DNA from: Aeromicrobium ginsengisoli
GTDB taxonomy: Bacteria > Actinomycetota > Actinomycetes > Propionibacteriales > Nocardioidaceae
Assembly: GCF_004134905.2 (NCBI RefSeq)
Contig: NZ_SDPQ02000004.1
Span: 124,001 to 188,000 of the forward strand
Direction of reading: 5' to 3'
Length of the DNA stretch: 64,000 bases
Shown here: piece by piece, positions 17,070-24,727 of the stretch
Numbering within the stretch: position 1 is the stretch's first letter
How the letters are laid out: the number at the start of each line of letters is the position of its first letter
Notes under the pieces: generated by a model
The model's database searches: none
Told to the model about the DNA's origin: nothing
What the model saw: only the letters and a program-made list of their open reading frames with translations
Position numbers and translations under genes: made by a program

Positions 17070-18086
17070 TCAGACGACCGAGAACTCGTACCGCACCACG
17101 TTGACGTAGGTCTCGCCCGGCCGCAGGACCCGCTGCGGGAACTCCGGGTGGTTGATCGAGTCGGGGAACGTCTGCATCTCGGCGGTGACGCCGGCGAATG
17201 CGGCGTACGTCCCGAGGTCGCCCTTGGCGCTCGCGCCCTCGAGGTAGCCGCCGGCGTACACCTGGATGCCGGGCTGATCGGTGACCAGGGTGAGTCGTCG
17301 ACCGCTCTGCGGATCGGTCAGCGTCGCGACCTGACGCATGCCGTCGCCGTCGAGCACCCAGTTGTGGTCGTAGCCTGCGTTGTCGACCTCGTCGATGTGC
17401 GCGCCGATCGGCGTCGGCTCCCGGAAGTCGAAGGGCGTGCCGGCGACGCTGAGCACCTCGCCCGTCGGCAGCAGCTCGGCGTCGACCGGGGTGTAGGCGC
17501 CAGCGTCGACCTGGAGGACCTGGTCGAGCACCGTGCCGGAGTCGTGACCCGCCAGGTTGAAGTACGCGTGGTTGACCAGGTTGACGATCGTCGGGCGATC
17601 CGTCTCGGCCTCGATGCGGATCTCGAGCGCGGAGCCGTCGAGCGTGTAGGTGACCCGGGACTCGAGGGTGCCGGGGTAGCCCTCGTCGCCGTCGGGGGAC
17701 GTGTGCGAGAACGTCACAGCGTCGCGCGCGGCGTCGAGCTCGGTCGTCCAGACGTACGTGTCGAAGCCCCGCTTGCCACCGTGCACGTGGTTCGCGCCCT
17801 CGTTGCGGGTGACCTCGTGCTCGGTGCCGTCGACCGCGAAGCGGCCCTTGCGGATGCGGTTGGCGTAGCGGCCGGCGGTGACGCCGAAGTAGTACTGGTC
17901 GCCGGGCAGCTCGTCGTACGACTTCCGGCCCAGCACGACGTCGGCGAGCACGCCGTCGCGGTCTGGGGCGTGCAGCTCGAGGATGCGGGCGCCGAGGTCG
18001 GCCAGCACGACGCGGCACTGCTCGTTGGAGATCGTGACGACGGTGATCTGGCGGTCGCCGGCGGTGGCCGTGAAGCTTTCGAGCAT
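17070..18086 (-). CDS. galM: Aldose 1-epimerase (mutarotase)
   Basis: 338 aa cytoplasmic enzyme interconverting alpha and beta anomers of hexoses. Diagnostic pieces are VTAGRYANRIRKGRF near residue 70, the catalytic-histidine segment VNLVNHAYFNLAG near 170, the acidic cluster AEMQTFPDSINHPEFP near 305 containing the catalytic Glu, and the C-terminal LRPGETYVNVVRYEFSV. The length is usual for the family. The gene stands alone, 122 bp downstream of the cyclic-nucleotide-binding gene on the same strand. A hairpin CCCACC/GGTGGG (18117-18134) upstream lies between it and the divergent sigma factor gene. Confidence 0.93.
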   Translation of the reverse strand: MLESFTATAGDRQITVVTISNEQCRVVLADLGARILELHAPDRDGVLADVVLGRKSYDELPGDQYYFGVTAGRYANRIRKGRFAVDGTEHEVTRNEGANHVHGGKRGFDTYVWTTELDAARDAVTFSHTSPDGDEGYPGTLESRVTYTLDGSALEIRIEAETDRPTIVNLVNHAYFNLAGHDSGTVLDQVLQVDAGAYTPVDAELLPTGEVLSVAGTPFDFREPTPIGAHIDEVDNAGYDHNWVLDGDGMRQVATLTDPQSGRRLTLVTDQPGIQVYAGGYLEGASAKGDLGTYAAFAGVTAEMQTFPDSINHPEFPQRVLRPGETYVNVVRYEFSVV

Positions 18087-18236
18087 CGGAAGAACTTTCT
18101 GGAAAGGGGTCGTTGCCCCACCCTCAGAGGTGGGTCACGGAGCTCCTCCTCACCGCGGCAGCACTCTAGCCGAGAGGGGCGACACGGCTCCAAAGGGCTA
18201 TGGCGGCCGCGAGACGGCCGGTCCTAGGCTCCGAGA

Positions 18237-18821
18237 ATGGACGACCACCAGCTGGTCGAACGTCTTCGTGGCGGTGACGAAGGCGCCTTCGTCTCGCTCG
18301 TACGGCAGCACCAACCGGGTCTGCTCAGGTTGGCGGAGTCGATCGTCGGCAATCGGGCGGTGGCCGAGGAAGTCGTGCAGGACACGTGGCTCGCGGTCTG
18401 CAAAGGGGCGGACGCATTCGAAGGGCGATCATCGCTCAAGACCTGGATCTACACGATCCTCGTCAACCGGGCCCGGTCCACCGCGACACGGGAGCGCCGC
18501 AGCGAACCGGTGGACAACGACGCGTACCACGGATGCTTCGACTCGTCCGGCGCCTGGGCGACAGCGCCTGTCCCGTGGTCGGAGAAGGTCGACGACGAGA
18601 TTGTCGCGCGCCAGTTCGCCAAGCTGGTGTCCCAGGTCCTGCCCGACCTTCCGGACGCCCAGCAGCAGGTCCTTCTGCTACGCGATGTGGAGGGACTGCC
18701 GGCCGCCGAGGTGGCTACGCTCCTGAGCATCAGCGACGGCAATCAGCGAGTCCTGCTGCATCGGGCCCGGTGCAGCATCAGGCGGCATCTCGAGAATGCG
18801 ATGGGCGGCGAATGGTCGTGA
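18237..18821 (+). CDS. ECF-type RNA polymerase sigma factor
   Basis: 194 aa. Region 2 spans residues about 20-60 (LVRQHQPGLLRLAESIVGN, then AEEVVQDTWLAVCKG) and binds core polymerase and the -10 element. Region 4 spans about 140-185 (LPDAQQQVLLLRDVEGLPAA, then RVLLHRARCSIRRHLE) and binds the -35 element. There is no region 3, as expected for ECF sigma factors. A TAGGCT -10 box at 18225-18230 lies 6 nt before the ATG, suggesting a leaderless transcript from a housekeeping promoter. The downstream zinc-finger gene overlaps it and should encode the cognate anti-sigma factor. Confidence 0.92.
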   Translation: MDDHQLVERLRGGDEGAFVSLVRQHQPGLLRLAESIVGNRAVAEEVVQDTWLAVCKGADAFEGRSSLKTWIYTILVNRARSTATRERRSEPVDNDAYHGCFDSSGAWATAPVPWSEKVDDEIVARQFAKLVSQVLPDLPDAQQQVLLLRDVEGLPAAEVATLLSISDGNQRVLLHRARCSIRRHLENAMGGEWS

Positions 18822-19075
18822 TCTGGTGGAAGAAGCGCCGCGGCATCGTGTGCGAGCAGGCCGTTCGCCTGATGGCGGGTTACCTGGACGGTGTCCTGCC
18901 GGAGGCCGACCGCGCCCGGCTCGAGGCCCACCTCGCTGAGTGCCCGCACTGCAGTGAGCACCTCGCCCAGCTGCGCATCGCGATCTCTGCCGCGGGTCAC
19001 GCCCAGCCCGATGACCTGCCTGAAAAGGCGATCGACGACCTGGTGGCGGTGTTCCGCCGCTGGCAGCGGGAGTAG
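18812..19075 (+). CDS. Zinc-finger anti-sigma factor
   Basis: 87 aa soluble protein with the ZAS signature: CEQAVRLMAGYLDG, then LEAHLAECPHCSEHLAQL, giving His-x3-Cys-x2-Cys near residues 42-49. Such domains bind zinc, hold an ECF sigma factor inactive, and release it on thiol oxidation or another signal. There is no transmembrane segment, so the signal is cytoplasmic. The start overlaps the sigma gene; ATG 18812 or GTG 18818 (GTGA overlap with the sigma stop) are both possible and differ by two codons. Translational coupling keeps the two products in balance. Confidence 0.88.
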   Translation: MVVIWWKKRRGIVCEQAVRLMAGYLDGVLPEADRARLEAHLAECPHCSEHLAQLRIAISAAGHAQPDDLPEKAIDDLVAVFRRWQRE

Positions 19076-19090
19076 CACGACCGAAGTTTC

Positions 19091-19126
19091 TGTAACGCCG
19101 GGCGGTCTCACAGGGACTACTCATCG
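19091..19126 (+). promoter_or_regulatory. Candidate ECF-dependent promoter
   Basis: Between the anti-sigma gene and the methyltransferase gene, TGTAACG (19091-19097) is followed after about 19 nt by CTACTCATCG (19117-19126). A -35 with an AAC core and a -10 ending in CATCG resemble ECF promoters rather than housekeeping ones. If correct, the sigma factor just upstream would drive the methyltransferase, flavodoxin-like and SnoaL-like genes. Assigned by eye. Confidence 0.35.
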
Positions 19127-19149
19127 GGGCGACAGAAAGGAACGGTTTC

Positions 19150-20214
19150 ATGACCACCACGATTGACGAAGCCAAGCTCGATGCCTTCATGGGTCAGCTC
19201 GCGGGCTACATGACGGGCGCGACGGTATGTCTGGGCATCTGGCTCGGCGACCGGCTCGGGCTCTTCCAGGCACTCAACGGCGGGGGGCCCACCACGGCCG
19301 ACCAGCTCGCCGAGCGGACCAACTGCCACCCGCGGCTGGTGCGCGAGTGGCTCAACTCCCAGGCGGCCGGCAAAGTGCTGACGTACGACGGCGCGACCGA
19401 CACCTACGAGCTGTCACCCGAAGTGGCACTGGCTGTGGCCGACGAGGACTCCCCGGCCTTCACCGCGCGCGGCCTCAGTGTCCTCAACTCGCTGTTCATC
19501 GACGCCGAGAAGGCCGCCGACACGATCCGCGGCACTGGGGCGCTGAGCTGGGTCGATCACGACCACCACTTGTTCGACGGCACCGAGTGGTTCTTCCGCA
19601 CGGGCTATCGCGAAGGGCTGCCGGTGTGGATCGACGCCCTCGACGGCGTGTCCGACGTCCTCCATGCGGGCGGCACCATCGCCGACGTCGGGTGCGGCCA
19701 CGGCGCGGCTGTCGTGGTGCTCGCCGACCTCTACCCGGAAGCGACGCTCACGGGCTTCGACTTCCACGCACCGTCGGTCGAGACCGCGAAGGAACGTGCC
19801 GTCGAGGCTGGGGTATCGGACCGCGCGTCGTTCCGCCAGGCGGACGCCCAGGGGTACGACGGCAGCTACGACCTGATCTGCTTCTTCGACTGCCTGCACG
19901 ACATGGGCGATCCCGTCGGGATCCTCCGCTACGCCAAGGAGCACCTCAACCCGGGCGGGACGATCCTGCTGGTCGAGCCGTTTGCGCTGGACGATCTCGC
20001 CTCCAACATCGCGGACAACCCGATGGCGGCGATCTTCTACACCGCCTCGGCGACGATCTGCACGCCGAACTCTCAGTCACAGGAGGTCGGGCTCGGCATC
20101 GGTACGCAGGCCGGCGCAGCCAGACTGCGCGAGGTGGCGAACGAAGCCGGGCTGACGCACGTACGAACGGCCGACCAGACACCGTTCAACCTCATTCTCG
20201 AAGTCCGACCCTAG
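19150..20214 (+). CDS. SAM-dependent methyltransferase with winged-helix N-terminus
   Basis: 354 aa. Residues about 20-90 form a dimerisation/winged-helix unit (LGIWLGDRLGLFQAL, then LVREWLNSQAAGKVL), as in plant- and polyketide-type O-methyltransferases and related regulators. The SAM pocket follows: motif I IADVGCGHGAAVVVLA near residue 174, the acidic end TGFDFHAPS near 197, and motif III LNPGGTILLVEPFA near 266. Between them DLICFFDCLHDMGDP resembles the motif IV region. It is the first gene of a three-gene set after the ECF sigma/anti-sigma pair, with a good aaagga ribosome site. The substrate is unknown. Confidence 0.85.
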   Translation: MTTTIDEAKLDAFMGQLAGYMTGATVCLGIWLGDRLGLFQALNGGGPTTADQLAERTNCHPRLVREWLNSQAAGKVLTYDGATDTYELSPEVALAVADEDSPAFTARGLSVLNSLFIDAEKAADTIRGTGALSWVDHDHHLFDGTEWFFRTGYREGLPVWIDALDGVSDVLHAGGTIADVGCGHGAAVVVLADLYPEATLTGFDFHAPSVETAKERAVEAGVSDRASFRQADAQGYDGSYDLICFFDCLHDMGDPVGILRYAKEHLNPGGTILLVEPFALDDLASNIADNPMAAIFYTASATICTPNSQSQEVGLGIGTQAGAARLREVANEAGLTHVRTADQTPFNLILEVRP

Positions 20215-20223
20215 GACGTGACG

Positions 20224-20949
20224 ATGACTGCCGAACCCGCAACTGACGTCGACTACTCCGACCTGAGCGCCGTCTTCATCAACTGCACGCTCAAGCGATC
20301 ACCCGAGGTTTCCAACACCGAGGGCCTGGCCGCGATCTCGATCGACATCATGCGCAAGCAGGGTGTCGCGGTCGAGTCGATCCGAGCCGTCGACCACGAG
20401 ATCGCCACGGGCGTGTGGCCGGACATGACGGAGCACGGCTGGGAGCGCGACGACTGGCCCGGGATCTTCGACAAGGTCATGGCTGCTGACATCCTCGTGC
20501 TGACGACACCGATCTGGCTCGGTGAGAAGTCATCCGTGTGCACGCGGATCGTGGAGCGCCTGTACGGCAACTCGAGCCAGCTCAACGACGCGGGCCAGTA
20601 CGCGTACTACGGGCGGGTCGGCGGGTGCCTGGTCACGGGCAATGAGGACGGCGTGAAGCACTGCGCCATGAATGTTCTCTACTCGCTCCAACACCTCGGG
20701 TACGTCATCCCGCCGCAGGCGGACTCGGGCTGGATCGGCGAGGCCGGGCCCGGGCCCAGCTACCTGGATCCGGGCTCCGGAGGGCCGGAGAACGACTTCA
20801 CCAACCGGAACACGACGTTCATGACGTGGAACCTGCTGCACCTCGCGCGCATGCTCAAGGACGCAGGCGGCATACCGGCACATGGCAACCAGCGTTCGCT
20901 GTGGGACGCCGGTTGCCGGTTCGACTCCGACAATCCCGAGCATCGCTGA
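20224..20949 (+). CDS. Flavodoxin-fold NAD(P)H-dependent oxidoreductase
   Basis: 241 aa protein of the NADPH-dependent FMN reductase/flavodoxin-like group. It opens with the phosphate-loop strand AVFINCTLKRSPEVSNTEG (residues about 15-34) for FMN binding, followed by ADILVLTTPIWLGEKSSVCTRI near 90, the typical flavodoxin-like loop after strand 3, and GGCLVTGNEDGVKHC near 137. ATG 20224 is preferred because agga lies 7 nt before it; a GTG two codons upstream is also possible. It follows the methyltransferase by 9 bp and is surely co-transcribed. A redox role in a stress regulon controlled by the neighbouring sigma factor is an inference. Confidence 0.85.
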   Translation: MTAEPATDVDYSDLSAVFINCTLKRSPEVSNTEGLAAISIDIMRKQGVAVESIRAVDHEIATGVWPDMTEHGWERDDWPGIFDKVMAADILVLTTPIWLGEKSSVCTRIVERLYGNSSQLNDAGQYAYYGRVGGCLVTGNEDGVKHCAMNVLYSLQHLGYVIPPQADSGWIGEAGPGPSYLDPGSGGPENDFTNRNTTFMTWNLLHLARMLKDAGGIPAHGNQRSLWDAGCRFDSDNPEHR

Positions 20950-20981
20950 TCCAGGCCGGGGGCGTGGGGGATCATGTCCCC

Positions 20982-21392
20982 ATGGAAGACCCGCTCGAGG
21001 CCGCCGTCGAGACGTACCTGTCCGCACTGCGGGAGGCCGACGTGGAGCGCGTGCTGTCGTTGTTCGCCCCGGACGCTGTCGTGCACTCGCCTTTGTACGG
21101 ACCCATGGCGCCGAGCGACTTCTACCCGCGGCTGTTCGCGGACACGAGCGCGGCGAACCTCGAGCTGCGGTCGGTGATGCACGGGCGCGACACGACCGGC
21201 GTACGGACGATGAGCTTCTGGTTCCACTTCGACTGGCGGCTCCCGTCCGGAGCCGCAGCGCCGTTCGACGTCGTCGACGCGGTGACGCTGGACGACGACG
21301 GCTTGTTCACCTCGCTGCACATCCTGTACGACACCGTGGACGTGCGGCCGGCCTTCGAGGCGGAGATCGGTCGGCCGTCCTGGCGACCGTAG
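20982..21392 (+). CDS. SnoaL-like/NTF2-fold protein
   Basis: 136 aa, the usual size for NTF2-like cone-fold proteins. The opening helix VETYLSALREADVERVLSLF and strand APDAVVHSPLYGP (residues about 8-42) are characteristic of SnoaL-like polyketide cyclase or ketosteroid-isomerase relatives. Later strands include MSFWFHFDWRLPSG and VVDAVTLDDDGLFTSLHILYD. A hydrophobic pocket for a small ligand is expected, but no catalytic Asp/His pair can be assigned with confidence. It follows the flavodoxin-like gene by 32 bp and converges on a TetR gene 9 bp away. Confidence 0.8.
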   Translation: MEDPLEAAVETYLSALREADVERVLSLFAPDAVVHSPLYGPMAPSDFYPRLFADTSAANLELRSVMHGRDTTGVRTMSFWFHFDWRLPSGAAAPFDVVDAVTLDDDGLFTSLHILYDTVDVRPAFEAEIGRPSWRP

Positions 21393-21401
21393 ACGTTCTC
21401 G

Positions 21402-21971
21402 TCAGGCGAGCAGGCGGCTGCCGAGGCCGTCGAGCACGATGTCGAGGATGCGGTCGTGCCAGTCGTGGCGTTGTGTCGCGGTCCGGTCGCCGTTGATGCG
21501 GGCCAACGGGTAGGAACCTGACGTGCCCTTGACCGATGTGGTCAGGGCGAGGTTGCCGGCGATCTGGACCGCGACGGTGGCGTCCTCGATCGTGAAGCCC
21601 TGCTTGTGCAGCGACGAGATGTAGGGCGTGACCTGGCCGACGATGCGCTCGGGCCACTTGGGCGGCGAGAGGGCGACGACGTCGTAGCCGGGGTAGCGCT
21701 CGCAGATCGTCCAGACCGCGCGGGCCACGTCGCCGAGCAGCTGGCGCCACGGCAGGTCGGGCTCGGGCCAGTCGACCGAGAGGGCTGCCTTCTCGATCGC
21801 CGCGACAAGCAGCTCGTCGCGATCCGTGACGTAGCGATAGAGACCCGAGTGCGCCACCCCGAGCCGCGCCGCGATCGACGGCATGCTGAAGGTCGCGATC
21901 CCGTCCTCGAGCACGGCGTCGACGATGAGCTCCAGGCTGAGGGAGCGTGGCCGGCCTGGTCTGCGGTCCAT
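21402..21971 (-). CDS. TetR family transcriptional regulator
   Basis: 189 aa. The helix-turn-helix is compact at residues about 12-50 (SLELIVDAVLEDG, then IAARLGVAHSGLYRYVTDRDELL). The ligand domain includes YPGYDVVALSPPKWPERIV and a tail ending LDGLGSRLLA. The start is ATG 21971 in the motif MDRRPGRPRSLSLE, typical of the family. It converges on the SnoaL-like gene and is followed upstream by about 155 bp without a gene (21972-22127) before the ribokinase stop; that stretch has no feature I can recognise apart from general GC richness. The target genes are unknown. Confidence 0.88.
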   Translation of the reverse strand: MDRRPGRPRSLSLELIVDAVLEDGIATFSMPSIAARLGVAHSGLYRYVTDRDELLVAAIEKAALSVDWPEPDLPWRQLLGDVARAVWTICERYPGYDVVALSPPKWPERIVGQVTPYISSLHKQGFTIEDATVAVQIAGNLALTTSVKGTSGSYPLARINGDRTATQRHDWHDRILDIVLDGLGSRLLA

Positions 21972-22127
21972 GCTTCGATCGTACGTTCAGCGCTCGCGGG
22001 CGCACGGGGAGGTCCGTCGACGGGTCCCGGGCAGAGCGCCGGCGGGGGCCGTTGCCGCGAGACACCGCGACGCCGCCGACGCCTGCCCTGCCGCGATACC
22101 CACCGGGACGCCGGGCCAAACCGAGCC

Positions 22128-23021
22128 CTACGGCTGCAGCGCCTCGACTTCGGCGCGCGTGGGTATCGAGTCCTGTGCGCCGGACCGCTGGACCGTGAGC
22201 GAGGCGGCAGCGCCGGCGATCGGCATGGCGCGTTCCACGGGCCGGCCGGCAGCGAGGCCCGCGGCGAGGACTCCGCAGTACGTGTCACCGGCCGCGGTCG
22301 TGTCGACGACCGGAACCGTGAGGGCCCGGGCTCGTATGACCGGCAGATCGGCGCGATGCAGCTCGGAACCGCCCGCGCCGAGCGTCACCAGGAGCACCGG
22401 GAAGCGGGCGACGAGGAGCTGGATGGCCTCGTCGAGATCGTTGGTGCCGGCGACCGATCTCGCCTCGTGCTCGTTGACCACCAGCACGTCGACCTCGCGA
22501 GCGAGCTCATCGGTGAGCGGCGCCGCCGGGGCGGCGTTGAGAATGAACGGCACGCCCGAGCGGCGCGACCGTGCGGCCTCGGCCACGAGCTGTTGCGGTG
22601 TCTCCAGCTGGGCGAGGACCACGTCCGCCGTGTGGAGCAGTTCTCGATCGGGGGCGTCGATGGCGAGGGCAGCGTTGGCGCCCGGTGCCACGACGATCGC
22701 GTTCTCGCCGGCGCGGTCGACCGTGATGAGGGCAAGCCCCGAGGACTGACCGGCGACCACGGCGACGCGCTCCGTGCCGACCCCGGCCCGGCCCAGCTGG
22801 TCGAGCAGGTAGTGGCCGTCCGGATCGTCGCCGACGGCTCCCACGATGCTCGTCGAGGCGCCACCGGCCCGGGCCGCCGCGACCGCCTGGTTGGCGCCCT
22901 TGCCGCCCGCGCTCCGGCGCGCGGCGGTCGCCAGGACGGTCTCACCGGGGGCGGGGATCGTGTCGCACGTCAGCGCGAGGTCTACGTTGAGGCTGCCGAC
23001 CACGACGACCCGTCCGGTCAT
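22128..23021 (-). CDS. rbsK: Ribokinase
   Basis: 297 aa PfkB-family sugar kinase phosphorylating D-ribose (or a close relative) to ribose 5-phosphate. The opening GSLNVDLALTCDTIPAPGET and RSAGGKGANQAVAAARAGG (PfkB signature 1, residues about 36-54) give the substrate-binding Asn/Asp and GGKGAN motif. The anion-hole and catalytic base segment is VDTTAAGDTYCGVLAAGLA near 247 (signature 2). The start overlaps the upstream AsnC-family regulator stop by 4 bp, so both are one transcript. No ribose transporter sits beside it, though an RbsA/RbsC-like pair is at the left edge of the window. Confidence 0.9.
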   Translation of the reverse strand: MTGRVVVVGSLNVDLALTCDTIPAPGETVLATAARRSAGGKGANQAVAAARAGGASTSIVGAVGDDPDGHYLLDQLGRAGVGTERVAVVAGQSSGLALITVDRAGENAIVVAPGANAALAIDAPDRELLHTADVVLAQLETPQQLVAEAARSRRSGVPFILNAAPAAPLTDELAREVDVLVVNEHEARSVAGTNDLDEAIQLLVARFPVLLVTLGAGGSELHRADLPVIRARALTVPVVDTTAAGDTYCGVLAAGLAAGRPVERAMPIAGAAASLTVQRSGAQDSIPTRAEVEALQP

Positions 23022-23476
23022 GACTGGCCCGTCCGTTCGGGCGAGGACTCCTCGAACACCAGCAGCGTGCGCGTGCTGAGGATGCCCGGGATGCCCTGGA
23101 TCTCGTCGAGCACCAAGCGCCGGAGGTCGGCGTTGTCCCGCGCGCGTACGAGCATCACGACGTCGAACTCGCCGCCGACCAGCGCGATGTGCTCGACGCC
23201 GTCGAGGGCCCGCAGTTGGGCATGGATGCTGCGCCAGTCGGGCTGGCGCACGTTCATCGTGAGGTAGGCCGAGGTGCCGAGGCCGCGACCGACGGGATCG
23301 ACGAGTGCGGTGTAGCCCTTGATGACACCGGACTCGGCGAGCCGCTCGACGCGTGCGTACGCATTGGCGCGCGAGATGTGGACCTCTTCGGCGAGCTGGC
23401 GCATCGACAGCCGACCGTCGCGCTCGAGGGCATCGAGGATGCGGGTGTCGATGTCGTCGATCGGCGCTCCGGCCAT
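23018..23476 (-). CDS. Lrp/AsnC family transcriptional regulator
   Basis: 152 aa. The N-terminal helix-turn-helix (IDDIDTRILDALERDGRLSM, then LAEEVHISRANAYARVERL, residues about 6-48) is followed by the RAM-type ligand-binding domain (HIALVGGEFDVVMLVRARDN near 98) that usually senses amino acids. It overlaps ribokinase and is divergent from the 2-oxo acid dehydrogenase operon across a 153-bp gap that contains a perfect dyad at 23542-23556. The pairing with a branched-chain-type dehydrogenase suggests it controls that operon in response to an amino acid; this is inference from arrangement. Confidence 0.9.
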   Translation of the reverse strand: MAGAPIDDIDTRILDALERDGRLSMRQLAEEVHISRANAYARVERLAESGVIKGYTALVDPVGRGLGTSAYLTMNVRQPDWRSIHAQLRALDGVEHIALVGGEFDVVMLVRARDNADLRRLVLDEIQGIPGILSTRTLLVFEESSPERTGQS

Positions 23477-23541
23477 CTGTCTCTCCTGACTGGTGTGACG
23501 TGGGTCATGCTGGACGTACGGCCACCTGAAATGTCACTTGG

Positions 23542-23556
23542 CGAGACATCTTCTCG
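23542..23556. promoter_or_regulatory. Dyad operator between AsnC regulator and dehydrogenase operon
   Basis: CGAGA-catct-TCTCG is a perfect 5-bp inverted repeat with a 5-bp centre, the 15-bp length typical of Lrp/AsnC sites. It lies midway between the divergent starts at 23476 and 23630 and so could serve both. The gap also contains AT-richer stretches (gacaatcatg at 23556-23565), consistent with promoter DNA. Confidence 0.45.
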
Positions 23557-23629
23557 ACAATCATGCAGCACTTGAACCCGGATGGCCATGTGGCGCACTG
23601 TTCTGTGAACAGACGTATGTCTTCGAAAG

Positions 23630-24727
23630 GTGTGCATCCCGGTGCCGAGCCATGACTTCCTGCCCTCCGAGCAACCCGTCCAGCTGCTCGACCAGGACGG
23701 TCGACGCGTCGAGGATCCGAAGCGTGCGTTCCCGTCGGACGAGGACCTGCTGCGGGCGCACGAGGCGCTGGTGGTGGGCCGCCGGATCAACGAGCAGGCG
23801 TACGCATTGGTGCGCCAGGGTCGGCTCGCGGTCTATCCGTCCTCGTACGGGCAGGAGGCGTGCGAGGTCGCGGCCGCGCTGGTGCTCGACGACCAGGACT
23901 GGCTGTTCCCGACCTACCGTGACGTCGTCTCGATCATCGGCCGCGGGGTCGACCCGGTCGAGACGCTGACGCTGCTCAAGGGCGACTGGCACTGCGGCTA
24001 CGACCCGACCGAGCACCGGGTGGCTCCCCAGACGACCCCGCTGGCGACTCAGCTGATCCATGCGGTCGGCGTCGCCCACGCGGCGACGCTGCGCGGCGAG
24101 GACACCGTCGTCATGGCGATGTGCGGCGACGGGGCGACGAGCGAGGGCGACTTCCACGAGGCGCTCAACTTCGCAGCGGTGTTCAAGGCGCCCGTCGTGT
24201 TCTTCGTGCAGAACAACGAGTACGCGATCTCGGTGCCGCTCGCCCGGCAGACCGTCGCGCCGTCGCTGGCGCACAAGGCGGTCGGCTACGGCATGCCGGG
24301 GGAGCGGGTCGACGGCAACGACGTCGCCGCGCTGCTGTCGGTGCTGGGCGACGCCGTGCACGCTGCTCGCAGCGGCGCTGGACCGTCACTCGTCGAGGCG
24401 CACACCTATCGGATGCAGGCGCACACCAACGCCGATGACGCCACGCGCTATCGGCAGGACGACGAGGTCGCGGCGTGGCAGGGCCGTGACCCGTTGCTGC
24501 GCTCCAAGGCGTACCTCACGGGTCGAGAGCTGCTCACCGACGAGCGGACCGCCGAGATCGCCGCCAAGGCCGAAGCGGTGGCAACCGTCATGCGCGACGG
24601 ACTCATGCAGGACGTCGAGCCGGTTCCCGGTGACCTGTTCGAACACGTCCATGCGACGCCGACGCCGCAGCTGCGCGAGCAGGCGGCGTTCCTCGCCGAT
24701 GAGCTCTCGCGAGAGAAGGTCAGCTGA
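23630..24727 (+). CDS. 2-oxo acid dehydrogenase E1 component, alpha subunit
   Basis: 365 aa thiamine-diphosphate enzyme, the decarboxylating half of pyruvate or branched-chain 2-oxo acid dehydrogenase. Typical segments are YPSSYGQEACEVAAAL near 80, DWLFPTYRDVV near 101, the TPP-binding MAMCGDGATSEGDFHEALNFA near 166-186 ending in QNNEYAISVP, and the phosphorylation-loop-like TYRMQAHTNADDATRYR near 270. GTG 23630 is the longest start; GTG 23642, 12 nt after the aaagg box, is equally plausible. The beta subunit gene overlaps by one base (TGATG). A branched-chain substrate is favoured by the neighbouring AsnC regulator, but pyruvate cannot be excluded. Confidence 0.9.
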   Translation: MCIPVPSHDFLPSEQPVQLLDQDGRRVEDPKRAFPSDEDLLRAHEALVVGRRINEQAYALVRQGRLAVYPSSYGQEACEVAAALVLDDQDWLFPTYRDVVSIIGRGVDPVETLTLLKGDWHCGYDPTEHRVAPQTTPLATQLIHAVGVAHAATLRGEDTVVMAMCGDGATSEGDFHEALNFAAVFKAPVVFFVQNNEYAISVPLARQTVAPSLAHKAVGYGMPGERVDGNDVAALLSVLGDAVHAARSGAGPSLVEAHTYRMQAHTNADDATRYRQDDEVAAWQGRDPLLRSKAYLTGRELLTDERTAEIAAKAEAVATVMRDGLMQDVEPVPGDLFEHVHATPTPQLREQAAFLADELSREKVS

